In this document: positions 24,327 to 33,088 of the stretch, piece after piece
Position numbering within the stretch: position 1 is the stretch's first letter
Layout: each line of letters opens with the position of its first letter
Source: DATKLL01 sp035542475
Lineage (GTDB): Bacteria; Desulfobacterota; Syntrophia; Syntrophales; UBA2185
DNA: 37,948 nucleotides
Direction: 5' to 3'
NCBI GenBank assembly: GCA_035542475.1
Contig: DATKLL010000101.1
Location: forward strand, 1 to 37,948
Translations under genes and position numbers: made by a program
Notes under the pieces: model-generated
Seen by the model: the letters and a program-made list of their open reading frames with translations, nothing else
Told to the model about the DNA's origin: nothing
Database searches by the model: none

Positions 24327-24935
24327 CTACCACTTTTCCCAGCGGACATTTTCCGGTTTATATTTATTTTTAGGTTTGTCAGTCCCTACAGGGTAGCCGA
24401 TAGGAATGACATTCAGCGGGATAATATCAGCATGGATTCCTAAGACCTTACGCACGGTATTCATTCTGTCTTCATAGGGGTATGTCGCAGTCCACACCGC
24501 ACCCAGACCCAATGCTTCCGCAGCCAGCAAGATATTTTCACCGGCCAGGGTACTGTCTATAACCGCAAACTCTTTGAGTCCATCATATGCCTTCTCGGGT
24601 ATTGCGCACACTACAATCGCAGCGCCAGCTTTTCCCAACATCTTCGCGTACGGCAACCTATCATTCAACATATCAAGTGTCTGCCTGTATGTCACGACAA
24701 TGAATGACCATGGTTGCATATTTACCGCCGAGGGCGCTGCCATGCCTGCCCTGACGATTTTATCCAGCAGTTCCCTGCTCACAGCCTGACCCGTAAAATT
24801 CCGTACACTTTTACGGCTATGAATAACAGTAAGCGTATCACTCATTTTTTTCTCCTTTTCCGCAAATGAATCTGAAAACGTCATAAGCAAACCTGCTGTC
24901 AAAATACCAACGATTAAAATATTCTTTATCCGCAT
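24327..24935 (-). CDS. Nitroreductase-family flavoprotein with signal peptide
   Basis: Nitroreductase-family proteins are FMN enzymes that reduce nitro compounds, quinones or other acceptors with NAD(P)H. The product (202 residues) contains IHSRKSVRNFTGQAVSRELL (FMN phosphate-binding RxSxRxF), AAPSAVNMQPWSFIVVT, GENILLAAEALGLGAVW and NVIPIGYP, all standard. The N-terminus MRIKNILIVGILTAGLLMTF...SFA looks like a Sec signal with cleavage after SFA. ATG 24935 has AAGGAGGAG 5 nt upstream. A second in-frame ATG at 24845 (MSDTLTV) has its own AAGGAG and would give a 172-residue form without signal peptide. It follows the DedA-rhodanese selenoprotein gene by 52 nt and is probably co-transcribed. Confidence 0.88.
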   Translation of the reverse strand: MRIKNILIVGILTAGLLMTFSDSFAEKEKKMSDTLTVIHSRKSVRNFTGQAVSRELLDKIVRAGMAAPSAVNMQPWSFIVVTYRQTLDMLNDRLPYAKMLGKAGAAIVVCAIPEKAYDGLKEFAVIDSTLAGENILLAAEALGLGAVWTATYPYEDRMNTVRKVLGIHADIIPLNVIPIGYPVGTDKPKNKYKPENVRWEKW

Positions 24936-24987
24936 TTTTACTCCTCCTTGATACTACACTTTAACAGTTGTTCGTTTCTTAATCACA

Positions 24988-25938
24988 TCAAGGGTTTCGA
25001 CGGCCTGTTAAATCCTCCACTGGGTAATTCATTTCCCGCCAACCCGTGAATCCTCCGGAGAGAGGCCTCACATGTGCGAATCCCTGCTCCCTGAGCAAAA
25101 GTGCCGCACGGGCACTGGATACATCATTAGGTCAGGCGCAGTACGTCACCATCTCCCTGTCCACGGGAACACCGGAAAATTGCTTTATCTTCTCGAGGGG
25201 AGAGTAAATAGCGCCGGGAATCATAAAGGGATCTGCCTCAAACTCAAGGGGGTGTCGCACATCAACGACGGCAATCTCCTCGCCGGCATCCATTTTCTGC
25301 TTGAGCTCTTCCGGGGTGATACGGTCTGCGAATAAACCGCGGATGAGGCGCTGCCTGTGCAGATATTTCCACGCGATAAACAGAGCCAGCAAAACCAGGA
25401 CGCTGATGATTACTGTTCCCTGCCCAAATTCTGGAAAGGCAATTCTTTCCAGGTCTATTTCCTTGCTGAAGAAATACCCGATACCCATAATCGCCCCCAC
25501 CCACAGTAACGAGCCGGTGCTGTCGAAGGCGATAAACCTATGGGCAGGAATGCGCATGATGCCGGTAAGCGGAACCATCACATTGTTGAGCCCCGGAACG
25601 AACTTCGCAAACAGCAGGGAAGTGGACCCGTATTTTGTGAAGATATTCTCCGTTTTCCTGACACATGCATCCGGTGCAAGGCTGATCCGGCAAAGTACCT
25701 TAAGAATTTGACTCCCCCGATACCTGCCCAGGAAAAACCAGGCAAAATCAGCCAGCATGGCGGCCAGGAACGCCAGCAAAACGGCAGGGACAAACTGCAT
25801 ATATTCCATCTCGGCAAGAATGCCGGCACCTATCAGGGGAAGAGTTGCGGGAATCGGAATACCAAGCCTTTCCGCAAAAACCCAGAGGAAAAGAAAGGAG
25901 TAGCCATGTTGAATCAAAAGCTGGAGACTCTCATGCAT
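24988..25938 (-). CDS. DedA-family membrane protein fused to a rhodanese selenoprotein domain (CAU active site)
   Basis: Residues 1-200 are a DedA/SNARE-associated membrane protein: RLGIPIPATLPLIGAGILAE, FFLGRYRGSQI, LFAKFVPGLNNVMVPLTGI and several hydrophobic helices. Residues about 210-316 are a rhodanese domain: ITPEELKQKMDAGEEIAVVDVRHP, then VTYCA, an in-frame TGA at 25132-25134, PNDVSSARAALLLREQGF and the terminal PLSGGFTGW, ending at TGA 24988-24990. Ordinary calling stops at residue 268, at the catalytic loop; homologous DedA-rhodanese proteins read YCACPNE there, so residue 269 is expected to be Sec in place of the second Cys. A SECIS-like hairpin follows. The complete length is 316 residues. 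DedA proteins act in membrane lipid and proton homeostasis; the Sec rhodanese suggests membrane-linked sulfur or redox chemistry. The ribosome binding site is weak. Confidence 0.87.
25100..25116 (-). promoter_or_regulatory. Putative bacterial SECIS element of the DedA-rhodanese gene
   Basis: On the minus-strand RNA the 6-bp stem AGUGCC/GGCACU closes the 5-nt loop CGUGC. The loop begins 21 nt after the UGA at 25132-25134, the same spacing as in the UxU rhodanese, with G-U at the same loop positions 2 and 3. Confidence 0.68.
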
Positions 25939-26188
25939 TGAAAGGTGATACCCCCACGTCGTAATGAAGATTCTCTCCTAACCGACTATAAATACCTTCT
26001 TTATAAGCAACTGAAAACTTGCATGCCCTTCCGGCTATAGCCGAAATTATTACCTAAACATTATACAACATGGAATATTTAAATAGGAAGCAACAATCTC
26101 TAGGTGAGTCGGTTTTTAGGTAATTAACTACAATGATAATCAGGCATTTAAAATGAATTTGAATTCTTCGCAGCCGAACATGGTTCCG

Positions 26189-26557
26189 CTAAAGTTGTGA
26201 CTTCTCAATGCCGTTCTTAATCTGAAAAAGAAGCTCGCGATAATTAAAGGGCTTTTTCAAATATTTATAAGCGCCCGCTCTCATCGCTTCGACCGCACTT
26301 TCAATGGTCCCGTAAGCAGTTAAGATAATAACCGGAAGATCAGGATCTACCTCATGGATACTCTTCATCAAATCTATGCCATTTCCATCGGGAAGCTTCA
26401 GGTCAAGGATAGCGAGTTCATACTCATTCCTTACGGCCAAGGCTTTTGCTGATTCTATCTCCGATGCTACTTCAACCTGGTAGCCCTCGGATTCCAACCT
26501 CATCTTAAGCACTCTTAAAATACTCAAATCGTCGTCGACAATTAGCAGCTTTCCCAT
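26189..26557 (-). CDS. Stand-alone response-regulator receiver domain
   Basis: The 122-residue product is a single CheY-like receiver: IVDDD at 6-10, phosphoacceptor Asp52 in LAILDLKLPD, ILTAYG near 80 and KKPF near 103. Sequence flavour (GNGIDLMKSI, DLPVIILTAYGTIESAVEAMRAGAYKYLKKPF) is that of NtrC-family regulators, but no AAA+ or DNA-binding domain follows and the frame closes at a TAG. Start 26557 has GAGG 6 nt upstream; ATG 26569, overlapping the preceding stop in an ATGA, would add four residues. It is co-transcribed with the lipoprotein gene, and no kinase adjoins it, so it probably receives phosphate from a distant kinase or phosphorelay. Confidence 0.88.
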   Translation of the reverse strand: MGKLLIVDDDLSILRVLKMRLESEGYQVEVASEIESAKALAVRNEYELAILDLKLPDGNGIDLMKSIHEVDPDLPVIILTAYGTIESAVEAMRAGAYKYLKKPFNYRELLFQIKNGIEKSQL

Positions 26558-26565
26558 TACTGACC

Positions 26566-27147
26566 TCATTGCTTCTCTAAAAATGATTTTTTCTTTTCTT
26601 TCAAATTCATATCGACTTCTTTCATCTGCTCTATTTTCTTTTCTAGCTCCTTTACCTGCTGTTCGAGCGCCTCAATCTGTTTTCTCTGTGAAATAATCCT
26701 CTTATCCTTGCTGGTGACATCATTGACAGGAGGTGTCTTCCTGCTGACCTCACTGATAAAAGATGTCTTCCTGGTAACCTCATTGATAAGAGATATCATC
26801 ACTTCGCTGTCCTGCCTGTACTCACTCGCCGGGTAGGACTTTATGAGTTTCTGAAAGCATTCCAGAGATTTCTGATAATCTTTTTGCTGATTCCTGGGAA
26901 ACGCATAAATAAAACCCATTTCGAAAAGAACTTTGTCGCCGGCTGTGGGGTATCTTGCAATAATCTGCTCATATTTACTCAGGGAGTCCTTGTAGTTGCC
27001 CTGATTCAATAGATCATTCGCTTCTTTGAAGTCCGGCCTGGCCAGAAACCCCTCATAAAGGTGACTGCACCCGCAAATCAGAATTGGCGCTATTATGATG
27101 CAGGCAAAGAAAAGATGCACCTTCCGCCTGCGTTGCCTTTTATCCAT
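26566..27147 (-). CDS. TPR-containing lipoprotein with C-terminal coiled coil
   Basis: The 193-residue product has a basic start (MDKRQRRRK), a hydrophobic helix and a lipobox-like ILICGC with the acylated Cys at 27. Residues about 40-115 form two to three TPR-like helices (FKEANDLLNQGNYKDSLSKY, IARYPTAGDKVLFEMGF, SLECFQKLIKSYPASEY). The C-terminal third is a Lys/Glu coiled coil (ISQRKQIEALEQQVKELEKK). GGAGGG lies about 6 nt before the ATG. The arrangement of a TPR lipoprotein beside an NtrC-type receiver recalls QseG-like lipoproteins next to GlrR-type regulators, so a signalling accessory role at the envelope is plausible. The gene is divergent from the flavoprotein gene. Confidence 0.8.
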   Translation of the reverse strand: MDKRQRRRKVHLFFACIIIAPILICGCSHLYEGFLARPDFKEANDLLNQGNYKDSLSKYEQIIARYPTAGDKVLFEMGFIYAFPRNQQKDYQKSLECFQKLIKSYPASEYRQDSEVMISLINEVTRKTSFISEVSRKTPPVNDVTSKDKRIISQRKQIEALEQQVKELEKKIEQMKEVDMNLKEKKKSFLEKQ

Positions 27148-27393
27148 ATACGCCCTCCGTTTGCGTTTATTAGGATGTCTGATGATCGAAGAAATCGAAA
27201 CGGTCCCCTTATTAGCCTGTGCCCTGAATACTTATCACAGTTCAAATTATAATTCTGCTGTTTTTTAATCAGGTTGAAAGAAAATACATAGTTGTAATAT
27301 CCTGAATAAAAAAGGTGTTATATTATTAAATCTATGCATTGACTCATGTGATGTGATTCTATAAATACTTCTTAAAAATCCGGAGAGCGTGCG

Positions 27394-28962
27394 ATGCGTA
27401 ATAAAATTATCATAGTAGGAGCCGGTCTTGCAGGGATGGTTGCGGCATATACAGCTCATCATGAGGGTGCTGAAGTGGTTTTAGTAGACAGGGGGCCGAT
27501 AGGCATAGGAACAAACTCATCCCTTGCAAATGGTGTCTTTGCCGGACCTACACGTCAATTAAGTTCCGACGCATATATACAGGAGACCTGTGAGACGGGA
27601 AGGCATATAAATAATCAGGCTGTCGTGAGTCTAATCGCTAAAGGAGCACCTGATGCCTTTCAGTTCCTCCGTTCATTAGGTCTCAATCTCAGGGAAACCA
27701 CCAACCATCATATTATAGAATCAACATTGCCCGGCATCATCCCCGGGGTAGTATTGATGAAGAAGCTGGTGGAAGCTCTAAAAGATTTTGACAGGATACA
27801 TGTCATAAAGGGTCTGTACATTACCGAGATCATAGTCAGGGAAAATCATGTGTGTGGTGTAAAAGGTATCAACCTGAAGGGGGAAGAGGTTTCCATTCAA
27901 TCCCCCGTCGTTGTGCTGGCTACCGGAGGTGCGGGGGCCATTTATCTGAGAAACGACAACCAGAAGAAAATTATGGGACAGGGGTATTATCTGGCCGCCA
28001 AAGCCGGTCTTAAACTTTGGGACATGGAGTTCGTTCAGTTCTACCCCTTAGTGCTTGACGAACCCCACTTGACTCAGCTGCTTGTGTACCCGCCATACCC
28101 GAAAGAGGCAAAGCTCATTAACGCGGCGGGTGAGGACATTATCGCAAAATACAATCTAGGCGATATCAATACGGCAGTCAGGAAGAAGAGAGATGAAATT
28201 TCCGCATGGCTGTTTGAGGAAAGTCTCACCGGCGCTATAAAGATGGACTTACGTAATGTGCCGGATCATTTGTGGGGAACCCATCCTCTAAGCCTTTTGA
28301 ACAGAATAAATTTTGATTTCCGTTCAAAGCCTGTTGCCGTGTCGCCTGCCGCCCATTTTTTTATGGGTGGTGTGCACATGAATGGTAATGGTCAAACTGA
28401 CATAAATGGTCTTTTCGCGTGCGGAGAAATTGTATGGGGGCTGCACGGGGCAAACAGGATGGGCGGAAACGCACTTACGGAATGTGTTGTAACAGGCAGA
28501 ATTGCGGGACGGCAAGCCGCGCATTACTGCCGGGATTTTCAGAAATTTCCTTTGCATCATGATGAGCTTCCGAAAATTTCAGTTTCTCAGCAACAGCGGC
28601 CGAAAGATGGCCTAAAAGGAATACTTAGAAGTATCAGAGAAATCGCCTGGAATCATGCGGGAGTTGTGCGATCTGAGAAAGGTATGCAGGAAGGTTTTGC
28701 AAAGGTCGACGAGATAAAACAGCAATTGAGGGGATTTATTCCGGGCGGCCCGGCGGAAAAAATTTTCAAGGAGGATGTGTTGAGTGCCTTATTTACACTT
28801 GAGGCGGTCCTTACGGCGGGCATCGGCAGAAAAGAAAGTCGGGGAAGCTTTATTCGCAATGATTTCCCTCACGAAGATAGCGTCAATTGGCGCAAAAATT
28901 CATGCCTGCAGTATTACAAGGAAGAAGAATGTTTTTCAGTTGATTACAGTCCGGTGTTTTGA
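27394..28962 (+). CDS. SdhA/FrdA/NadB-family FAD-dependent oxidoreductase
   Basis: The 522-residue protein starts with the FAD dinucleotide-binding motif IIIVGAGLAGMVAAYTAHHEG. It has the VVLATGGAGAIY block, DMEFVQFYPL, and SPAAHFFMGGVHMNGNGQTDINGLFACGEIVWGLHGANRMGGNALTEC, signatures shared by succinate dehydrogenase/fumarate reductase flavoproteins and L-aspartate oxidase. The covalent-FAD His segment (S-H-T-V-A-A-Q-G-G in SdhA) is SSLANGVFAG here, so FAD should be non-covalent. The C-terminal helical domain has RSIREIAWNHAGVVRSE, as in the family. No SdhB-type iron-sulfur partner, NadA or NadC is next to it. L-aspartate oxidase, a soluble fumarate reductase or another dicarboxylate oxidoreductase are all possible. 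GGAG lies 8 nt before the ATG. Confidence 0.82.
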   Translation: MRNKIIIVGAGLAGMVAAYTAHHEGAEVVLVDRGPIGIGTNSSLANGVFAGPTRQLSSDAYIQETCETGRHINNQAVVSLIAKGAPDAFQFLRSLGLNLRETTNHHIIESTLPGIIPGVVLMKKLVEALKDFDRIHVIKGLYITEIIVRENHVCGVKGINLKGEEVSIQSPVVVLATGGAGAIYLRNDNQKKIMGQGYYLAAKAGLKLWDMEFVQFYPLVLDEPHLTQLLVYPPYPKEAKLINAAGEDIIAKYNLGDINTAVRKKRDEISAWLFEESLTGAIKMDLRNVPDHLWGTHPLSLLNRINFDFRSKPVAVSPAAHFFMGGVHMNGNGQTDINGLFACGEIVWGLHGANRMGGNALTECVVTGRIAGRQAAHYCRDFQKFPLHHDELPKISVSQQQRPKDGLKGILRSIREIAWNHAGVVRSEKGMQEGFAKVDEIKQQLRGFIPGGPAEKIFKEDVLSALFTLEAVLTAGIGRKESRGSFIRNDFPHEDSVNWRKNSCLQYYKEEECFSVDYSPVF

Positions 28963-29021
28963 AGATATGACCGGTGAAAAGATAAAGTCGATCTCCTGTT
29001 TATTCCTTTTAAAAACTCTTC

Positions 29022-31169
29022 TCATCCTGTGTGTGAAGACGGCAGAGAGAAAAAGAATGTAGCTCCCTTATCCACCTTTCCCTCCGCCCATACCCTTCCG
29101 CCATGCCTGCTTATGATACGCTGGACAGTTGCCAGACCTATGCCCGTGCCTTCGAAATCATCGGCGTTGTGGAGCCGCTGAAAAACTCCGAATAGTTTAT
29201 TGTAATAAGTCATATCGAAGCCGACACCATTATCCTTCACATAATATATATTCTCATTCTCATCTACATGACCACCCACTTCAATATAAGCAGGATCACG
29301 AAATTTTGTGAATTTGACAGCATTTGACAGTAGATTGGTATATACTTGTTTTATAAGTGTCCTATCTGCATAACCAGGAGGTATGCTGTTGACTGTGAAA
29401 TTGATATTCCTGTCCGGGTTAACGGCTTGCTGTTCTTTCCATACATCTCCGATCAGAGCCTCTATGTCTATCTTCGATACGGACATATGCTTCCTGCCCA
29501 GGCGGGAGAAGGTGAGAAGATCATCTATAAGCTGGCCCATCATATGAATGCTGCTTCTGATTATGTTAAATTTGGTCAGGGCATCTTCGTTGAACTTGTC
29601 TCCGTATTTTTTAAGGATCATGCGTGCATAACCGTCAATAGCACGCAGAGGTGCGCGCAGATCATGGGATACGGAATAGCTGAAGCTCTCAAGCTCCTTA
29701 TTGGCGGCTTCAAGCTGCGCCGTGTGTTCTTTCAGCTTTTCTTGAGACTTCGCATGTGCAATGCGGAATTTCATCATCGTTATTCCAAAAGCGAGATCGC
29801 CGGCTAATTCAGAAAGTAATCTAACTTCATCTTCTGAGAACGCCTCCGGTTTTCGCGAATATATGGTAATTGCGCCAAAGGCCCTGCCGGCGGCCATCAG
29901 CGGAAGAACCATCGAAGAAGTGTAACCACGCTCTAATGCATCTTTTCGCCATAGCGCAAAGAGTGGATCAGTCAGCATATTTGCGCAGCCGGCCGGCTTC
30001 CCTGTACGGATGGCAGTACCAGTAGGGCCGCGGCCGCGTTCAGTGTCCGCCCAGGTAATGTTCAATTTTTCGATATACCCTTCGTCAAAACCGGCATATG
30101 CTACGGGTCGGACCGTCTTTCCTTCATCATCCTCGGCATAGCCTATCCATACCATCGCATGACCGCAGTCCTCCATGACAATTCTGCATATTTCATTCAA
30201 ATACTCCGTTTCGTTTGTGGACCTCAGCAATGCGTGATTACTGTTGCTCATGGCCCTGAGTGTGCGGTTGAGTTTGTTAAGTTCCTCTTCTTTTTTCTTG
30301 CGCTCTGTGATGTCCATCCCGTAGATGCGGATGCGCTCGGTATCTTCCACAAAATACATCGTCTGCTCGCACCAGCGCCCGCCGACATTAACTTCCCTGA
30401 TGATTACCTTTTTCCCGCCCGTGCTGAAGGTGCGCACAACCGACCCCCAATCTGCCAGCCAAGGATGCCCTACTCCGCGCTGCCGTAGATCCGGGAACAA
30501 TCGCTCCGCCGCAGGGTTAAGGTAATGGACTACCCCCTTAAAATCCACTTCTGAGATGGGATTCGGGTTGAGCGAGGGAAACGAGGCCAGACGGGCCATT
30601 TCAGCTTCCGCTTTTGTAATCTCGCTAATGTCGGTAACCGAGGTACGGTAATGATCGAATTTATCATTACTATCTGTCACGGCCACAGTCTCAACCAATG
30701 CGTCGAATTGACTACCATCCTTTCTTGTGAGCTTAATCTTGCAGATCTGTTTGCTTCGAGCTTCGATGGCCTTCTGAAGATGTGCTTGGAAGATACTTAA
30801 GTGGCTGTGGTTGATAAAGCGATAAAAAGGGGTTTTTATAAGAGATCGTTTTTCGAAACCGAGTAAAGATGCCCCTGTAACATTCGCCTCGATGATATGT
30901 CCCTTGTCATCAAATGTGAAATACCCGACAGGTGCGAAATCATAGAGATCAGTGTATTTAATCCGTGATTCCACGATCTCCAACTGTGACTCTCGTAATG
31001 CATCATTCTGCATCTCCAGTTCTATCTGGTGGACTTGCAACTCGTGAATGAGCTTCTTAATCTCGTCGGTGGACATTTTTCCGATGCTGTCCATCGACTT
31101 CCGGACTTTTTTCTCAGCCCGCTTCCGGAGATCACCGGTCTGTTTTGATCTGGGTTCTTTTTTTGCCAT
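29022..31169 (-). CDS. Soluble PAS-PAS-GAF hybrid sensor histidine kinase
   Basis: This cytoplasmic kinase has about 715 residues and no membrane segment. Domain order is: N-terminal coiled coil (about 30-70), a PAS domain (about 72-185, YDFAPVGYFTFDDKGHIIEAN), a second shorter PAS (about 195-290), a GAF domain (about 310-465, MVWIGYAEDDEGKTVRPVAYAG), HisKA with the phosphorylated His near 502 in SYSVSHDLRAPLRAIDGYA, and HATPase_c with N box NLLSNAVKF, DNGVGFDM and GTGIGLATVQRI. The HisKA/HATPase pair is of the phytochrome-like type. Translation may begin with GTG 31172 or ATG 31169; neither has a strong ribosome binding site. It has no attached receiver and no adjacent response regulator; the receiver at 26189 is nearby but on the far side of a plus-strand gene. 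Confidence 0.92.
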   Translation of the reverse strand: MAKKEPRSKQTGDLRKRAEKKVRKSMDSIGKMSTDEIKKLIHELQVHQIELEMQNDALRESQLEIVESRIKYTDLYDFAPVGYFTFDDKGHIIEANVTGASLLGFEKRSLIKTPFYRFINHSHLSIFQAHLQKAIEARSKQICKIKLTRKDGSQFDALVETVAVTDSNDKFDHYRTSVTDISEITKAEAEMARLASFPSLNPNPISEVDFKGVVHYLNPAAERLFPDLRQRGVGHPWLADWGSVVRTFSTGGKKVIIREVNVGGRWCEQTMYFVEDTERIRIYGMDITERKKKEEELNKLNRTLRAMSNSNHALLRSTNETEYLNEICRIVMEDCGHAMVWIGYAEDDEGKTVRPVAYAGFDEGYIEKLNITWADTERGRGPTGTAIRTGKPAGCANMLTDPLFALWRKDALERGYTSSMVLPLMAAGRAFGAITIYSRKPEAFSEDEVRLLSELAGDLAFGITMMKFRIAHAKSQEKLKEHTAQLEAANKELESFSYSVSHDLRAPLRAIDGYARMILKKYGDKFNEDALTKFNIIRSSIHMMGQLIDDLLTFSRLGRKHMSVSKIDIEALIGDVWKEQQAVNPDRNINFTVNSIPPGYADRTLIKQVYTNLLSNAVKFTKFRDPAYIEVGGHVDENENIYYVKDNGVGFDMTYYNKLFGVFQRLHNADDFEGTGIGLATVQRIISRHGGRVWAEGKVDKGATFFFSLPSSHTG

Positions 31170-31354
31170 CACTACTGCCCGTCATCATTAAAGACAGTAA
31201 ATAAACTCAAGGATACAACTCTTGATAAGAATTTCCTGGCGTGTGCGGAGTATAAGTTAACAGAGCCATCAGGTCAACATGATTTTAGTATAAGGATGGG
31301 ACAGCACGAAGGTGTTTTCGTCCACTGAAAACTATCTCTCCAGCTGAATGATTT

Positions 31355-32908
31355 TTACGTCTTTGCAAACTTCTTAAACATCCTGGTGAATTGCATCATC
31401 TCCGCCATATCCGACATCCTGATCTTTCCCGACATGAAAGCCGCTTCCGGCTTCAGTCTGCTCAGTTCGATATCACGGTATGTATCATCCGAGACTGTTA
31501 CTATGCACTTTGCCTCGCCTTTGAATCCGGGTTCAACACTGCATTGCCCCTTCCTGATCTTCACCGTGAACTGTCCACCCTCCGGGCCGGAGATGTCAAA
31601 ATGAAATACCGTTTCCCAGTCGCCGGCCTTTTCGGGAAGAAATCTTTCAGGCAGGCATTGCAGTATCTCCGCCGCTGTTTGCGGAGCCATAACACCTGGT
31701 TTTTCTTTTGCGGATGCGGTTTCCTTCTTTCTGTCCTTTCTTTCCTGAGCAGGCTGATAATCCACTTGATCGATCATGACACGGGAGATAATCTCCCTCA
31801 TGATCTCTGAGGTGCCGCCGACAATCGTACCGACCCGGACGTCGCGATACATCCTGGAGATCAGATATTCATCCATGTAGCCATAGCCGCCAAAGAACTG
31901 GAGACAGACATCGGCCGTTTTTTTAGCAAGCTCACTCGTGAGCAGTTTGGCCATGGAGGAAAAATCCACGGCCAGCTCACCCTGGCTGTGCAGCCACGCC
32001 GTGACATAGGTGAGCTGCCGGGCAGCTTCCAGTTCCGTCTTCAGGTCCGCCAGGGCGTGACGGATGACCTGGAACTTGGCCAAGGGCCTGTTGAAAGCCT
32101 GCCTTTCTTTAATATATCTCAGGGTCAAATCCAGCCCGAGAAAAGCGCCGCTGATGTTGCCGATGGCTCCGACCAGTCGCTCCAGCTGAAAACACTCCAT
32201 GATGTAATAGAATCCCCTGTTCTCTTCGCCGATCCGGTTTGTGACAGGAACATGGACGTCTTCAAAGGTGAGCTCCGCCGTATCGGAACTGTGCCAGCCC
32301 ATTTTATGTAACTGTCGCGCCGAAAATCCAGGTGTTCCATGATCCACGATGATGAGACTGATCCCGCCCGTACCGGCCTCAGTGTCCGTCTTTGCCGCGA
32401 CGATGACGAAATCACCGAAGACGCCGTTGGTGATGAAAGTCTTTGAGCCGTTGATTATATATTGGTCGCCCTGCCTTACAGCCCTGGTCCGGATGGCCGC
32501 AACGTCCGATCCCGTATTCGGTTCGGTGATGGCAAGGGCCCCGATTTTTTTTCCTTGAATGGCGGGGATCAGATAATTTTGTTTTAGCTCTTCTGTTCCG
32601 AAGCGGTATACATACTCCTCCGCTATATATTCATGAACGCTGACAGCGGCAGCAAATCCCCCCATGGTAGAGCGGGGTATCTCTTCAAGAAAGACAACAG
32701 AGTAGAAAAAGTCAGCCCCCGTTCCTCCGTACTTATCCGGGAAATTGATGCCGAGAAACCCCAGGTCTCCCATTCGGTTCCAGATCGAGTGGGGGATGTG
32801 CTGGTCCTTCTCCCAATCATCTGCGTGCGGTGTGACTTCCTTTTCCACAAACTGCCGCACCGTATGCCTGAACATGTCATGATCCGCGGTAAAATATAAC
32901 GATTTCAT
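31355..32908 (-). CDS. Acyl-CoA dehydrogenase fused to a C-terminal SCP2 sterol-carrier domain
   Basis: Residues 1-380 are a full acyl-CoA dehydrogenase: GINFPDKYGGTGADFFYSVV, ALAITEPNTGSDVAAIRTRA, ITNGVFGDF, MGWHSSDTAELTFEDVHVP and GGYGYMDEYLISRMYRDVRVGTIVGGTSEI. The FAD enzyme forms the 2-enoyl-CoA and passes electrons to ETF. The catalytic base of MCAD-type enzymes (E in YEGTS) is Gly in VGGTSE, but Glu243 in QLERLVGAIG occupies the position used by isovaleryl-CoA and long-chain dehydrogenases. A charged linker (about 385-410) leads to residues 412-517, an SCP2-like lipid-carrier domain (FHFDISGPEGGQFTVKIRKGQCSVEPGF, CIVTVSDDTYRDI, AFMSGKIRMSDMAEMM). AAGGAG lies 7 nt before ATG 32908. With the acyl-CoA synthetase upstream on the same strand it forms a fatty-acid degradation pair. 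Confidence 0.92.
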   Translation of the reverse strand: MKSLYFTADHDMFRHTVRQFVEKEVTPHADDWEKDQHIPHSIWNRMGDLGFLGINFPDKYGGTGADFFYSVVFLEEIPRSTMGGFAAAVSVHEYIAEEYVYRFGTEELKQNYLIPAIQGKKIGALAITEPNTGSDVAAIRTRAVRQGDQYIINGSKTFITNGVFGDFVIVAAKTDTEAGTGGISLIIVDHGTPGFSARQLHKMGWHSSDTAELTFEDVHVPVTNRIGEENRGFYYIMECFQLERLVGAIGNISGAFLGLDLTLRYIKERQAFNRPLAKFQVIRHALADLKTELEAARQLTYVTAWLHSQGELAVDFSSMAKLLTSELAKKTADVCLQFFGGYGYMDEYLISRMYRDVRVGTIVGGTSEIMREIISRVMIDQVDYQPAQERKDRKKETASAKEKPGVMAPQTAAEILQCLPERFLPEKAGDWETVFHFDISGPEGGQFTVKIRKGQCSVEPGFKGEAKCIVTVSDDTYRDIELSRLKPEAAFMSGKIRMSDMAEMMQFTRMFKKFAKT

Positions 32909-32974
32909 AAACGCTCCTTATCTTCCTTCTTTCCGTCGCCATTTGCTCCTTTTGCCACTGTGAACACCAAAAAA

Positions 32975-33077
32975 TGTCATTTCGAGGTAATGCAGTTACC
33001 GAGAAATCTTTAATACCATTAAAATAGAGTCATTCTTTCAGTCGGGACAAGGATTTTTCCCTTTGGTCGAAATGACA
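32975..33077. repeat. 103-bp element with perfect 11-bp terminal inverted repeats
   Basis: TGTCATTTCGA (32975-32985) and TCGAAATGACA (33067-33077) are perfect inverted repeats bracketing an AT-rich interior with no ORF. The element lies between the acyl-CoA dehydrogenase and synthetase genes. It looks like a MITE or a REP-type hairpin element of the widespread TGTCATTTCGA class. No target-site duplication was evident. Confidence 0.6.
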
Positions 33078-33088
33078 GCAGTGTATGC

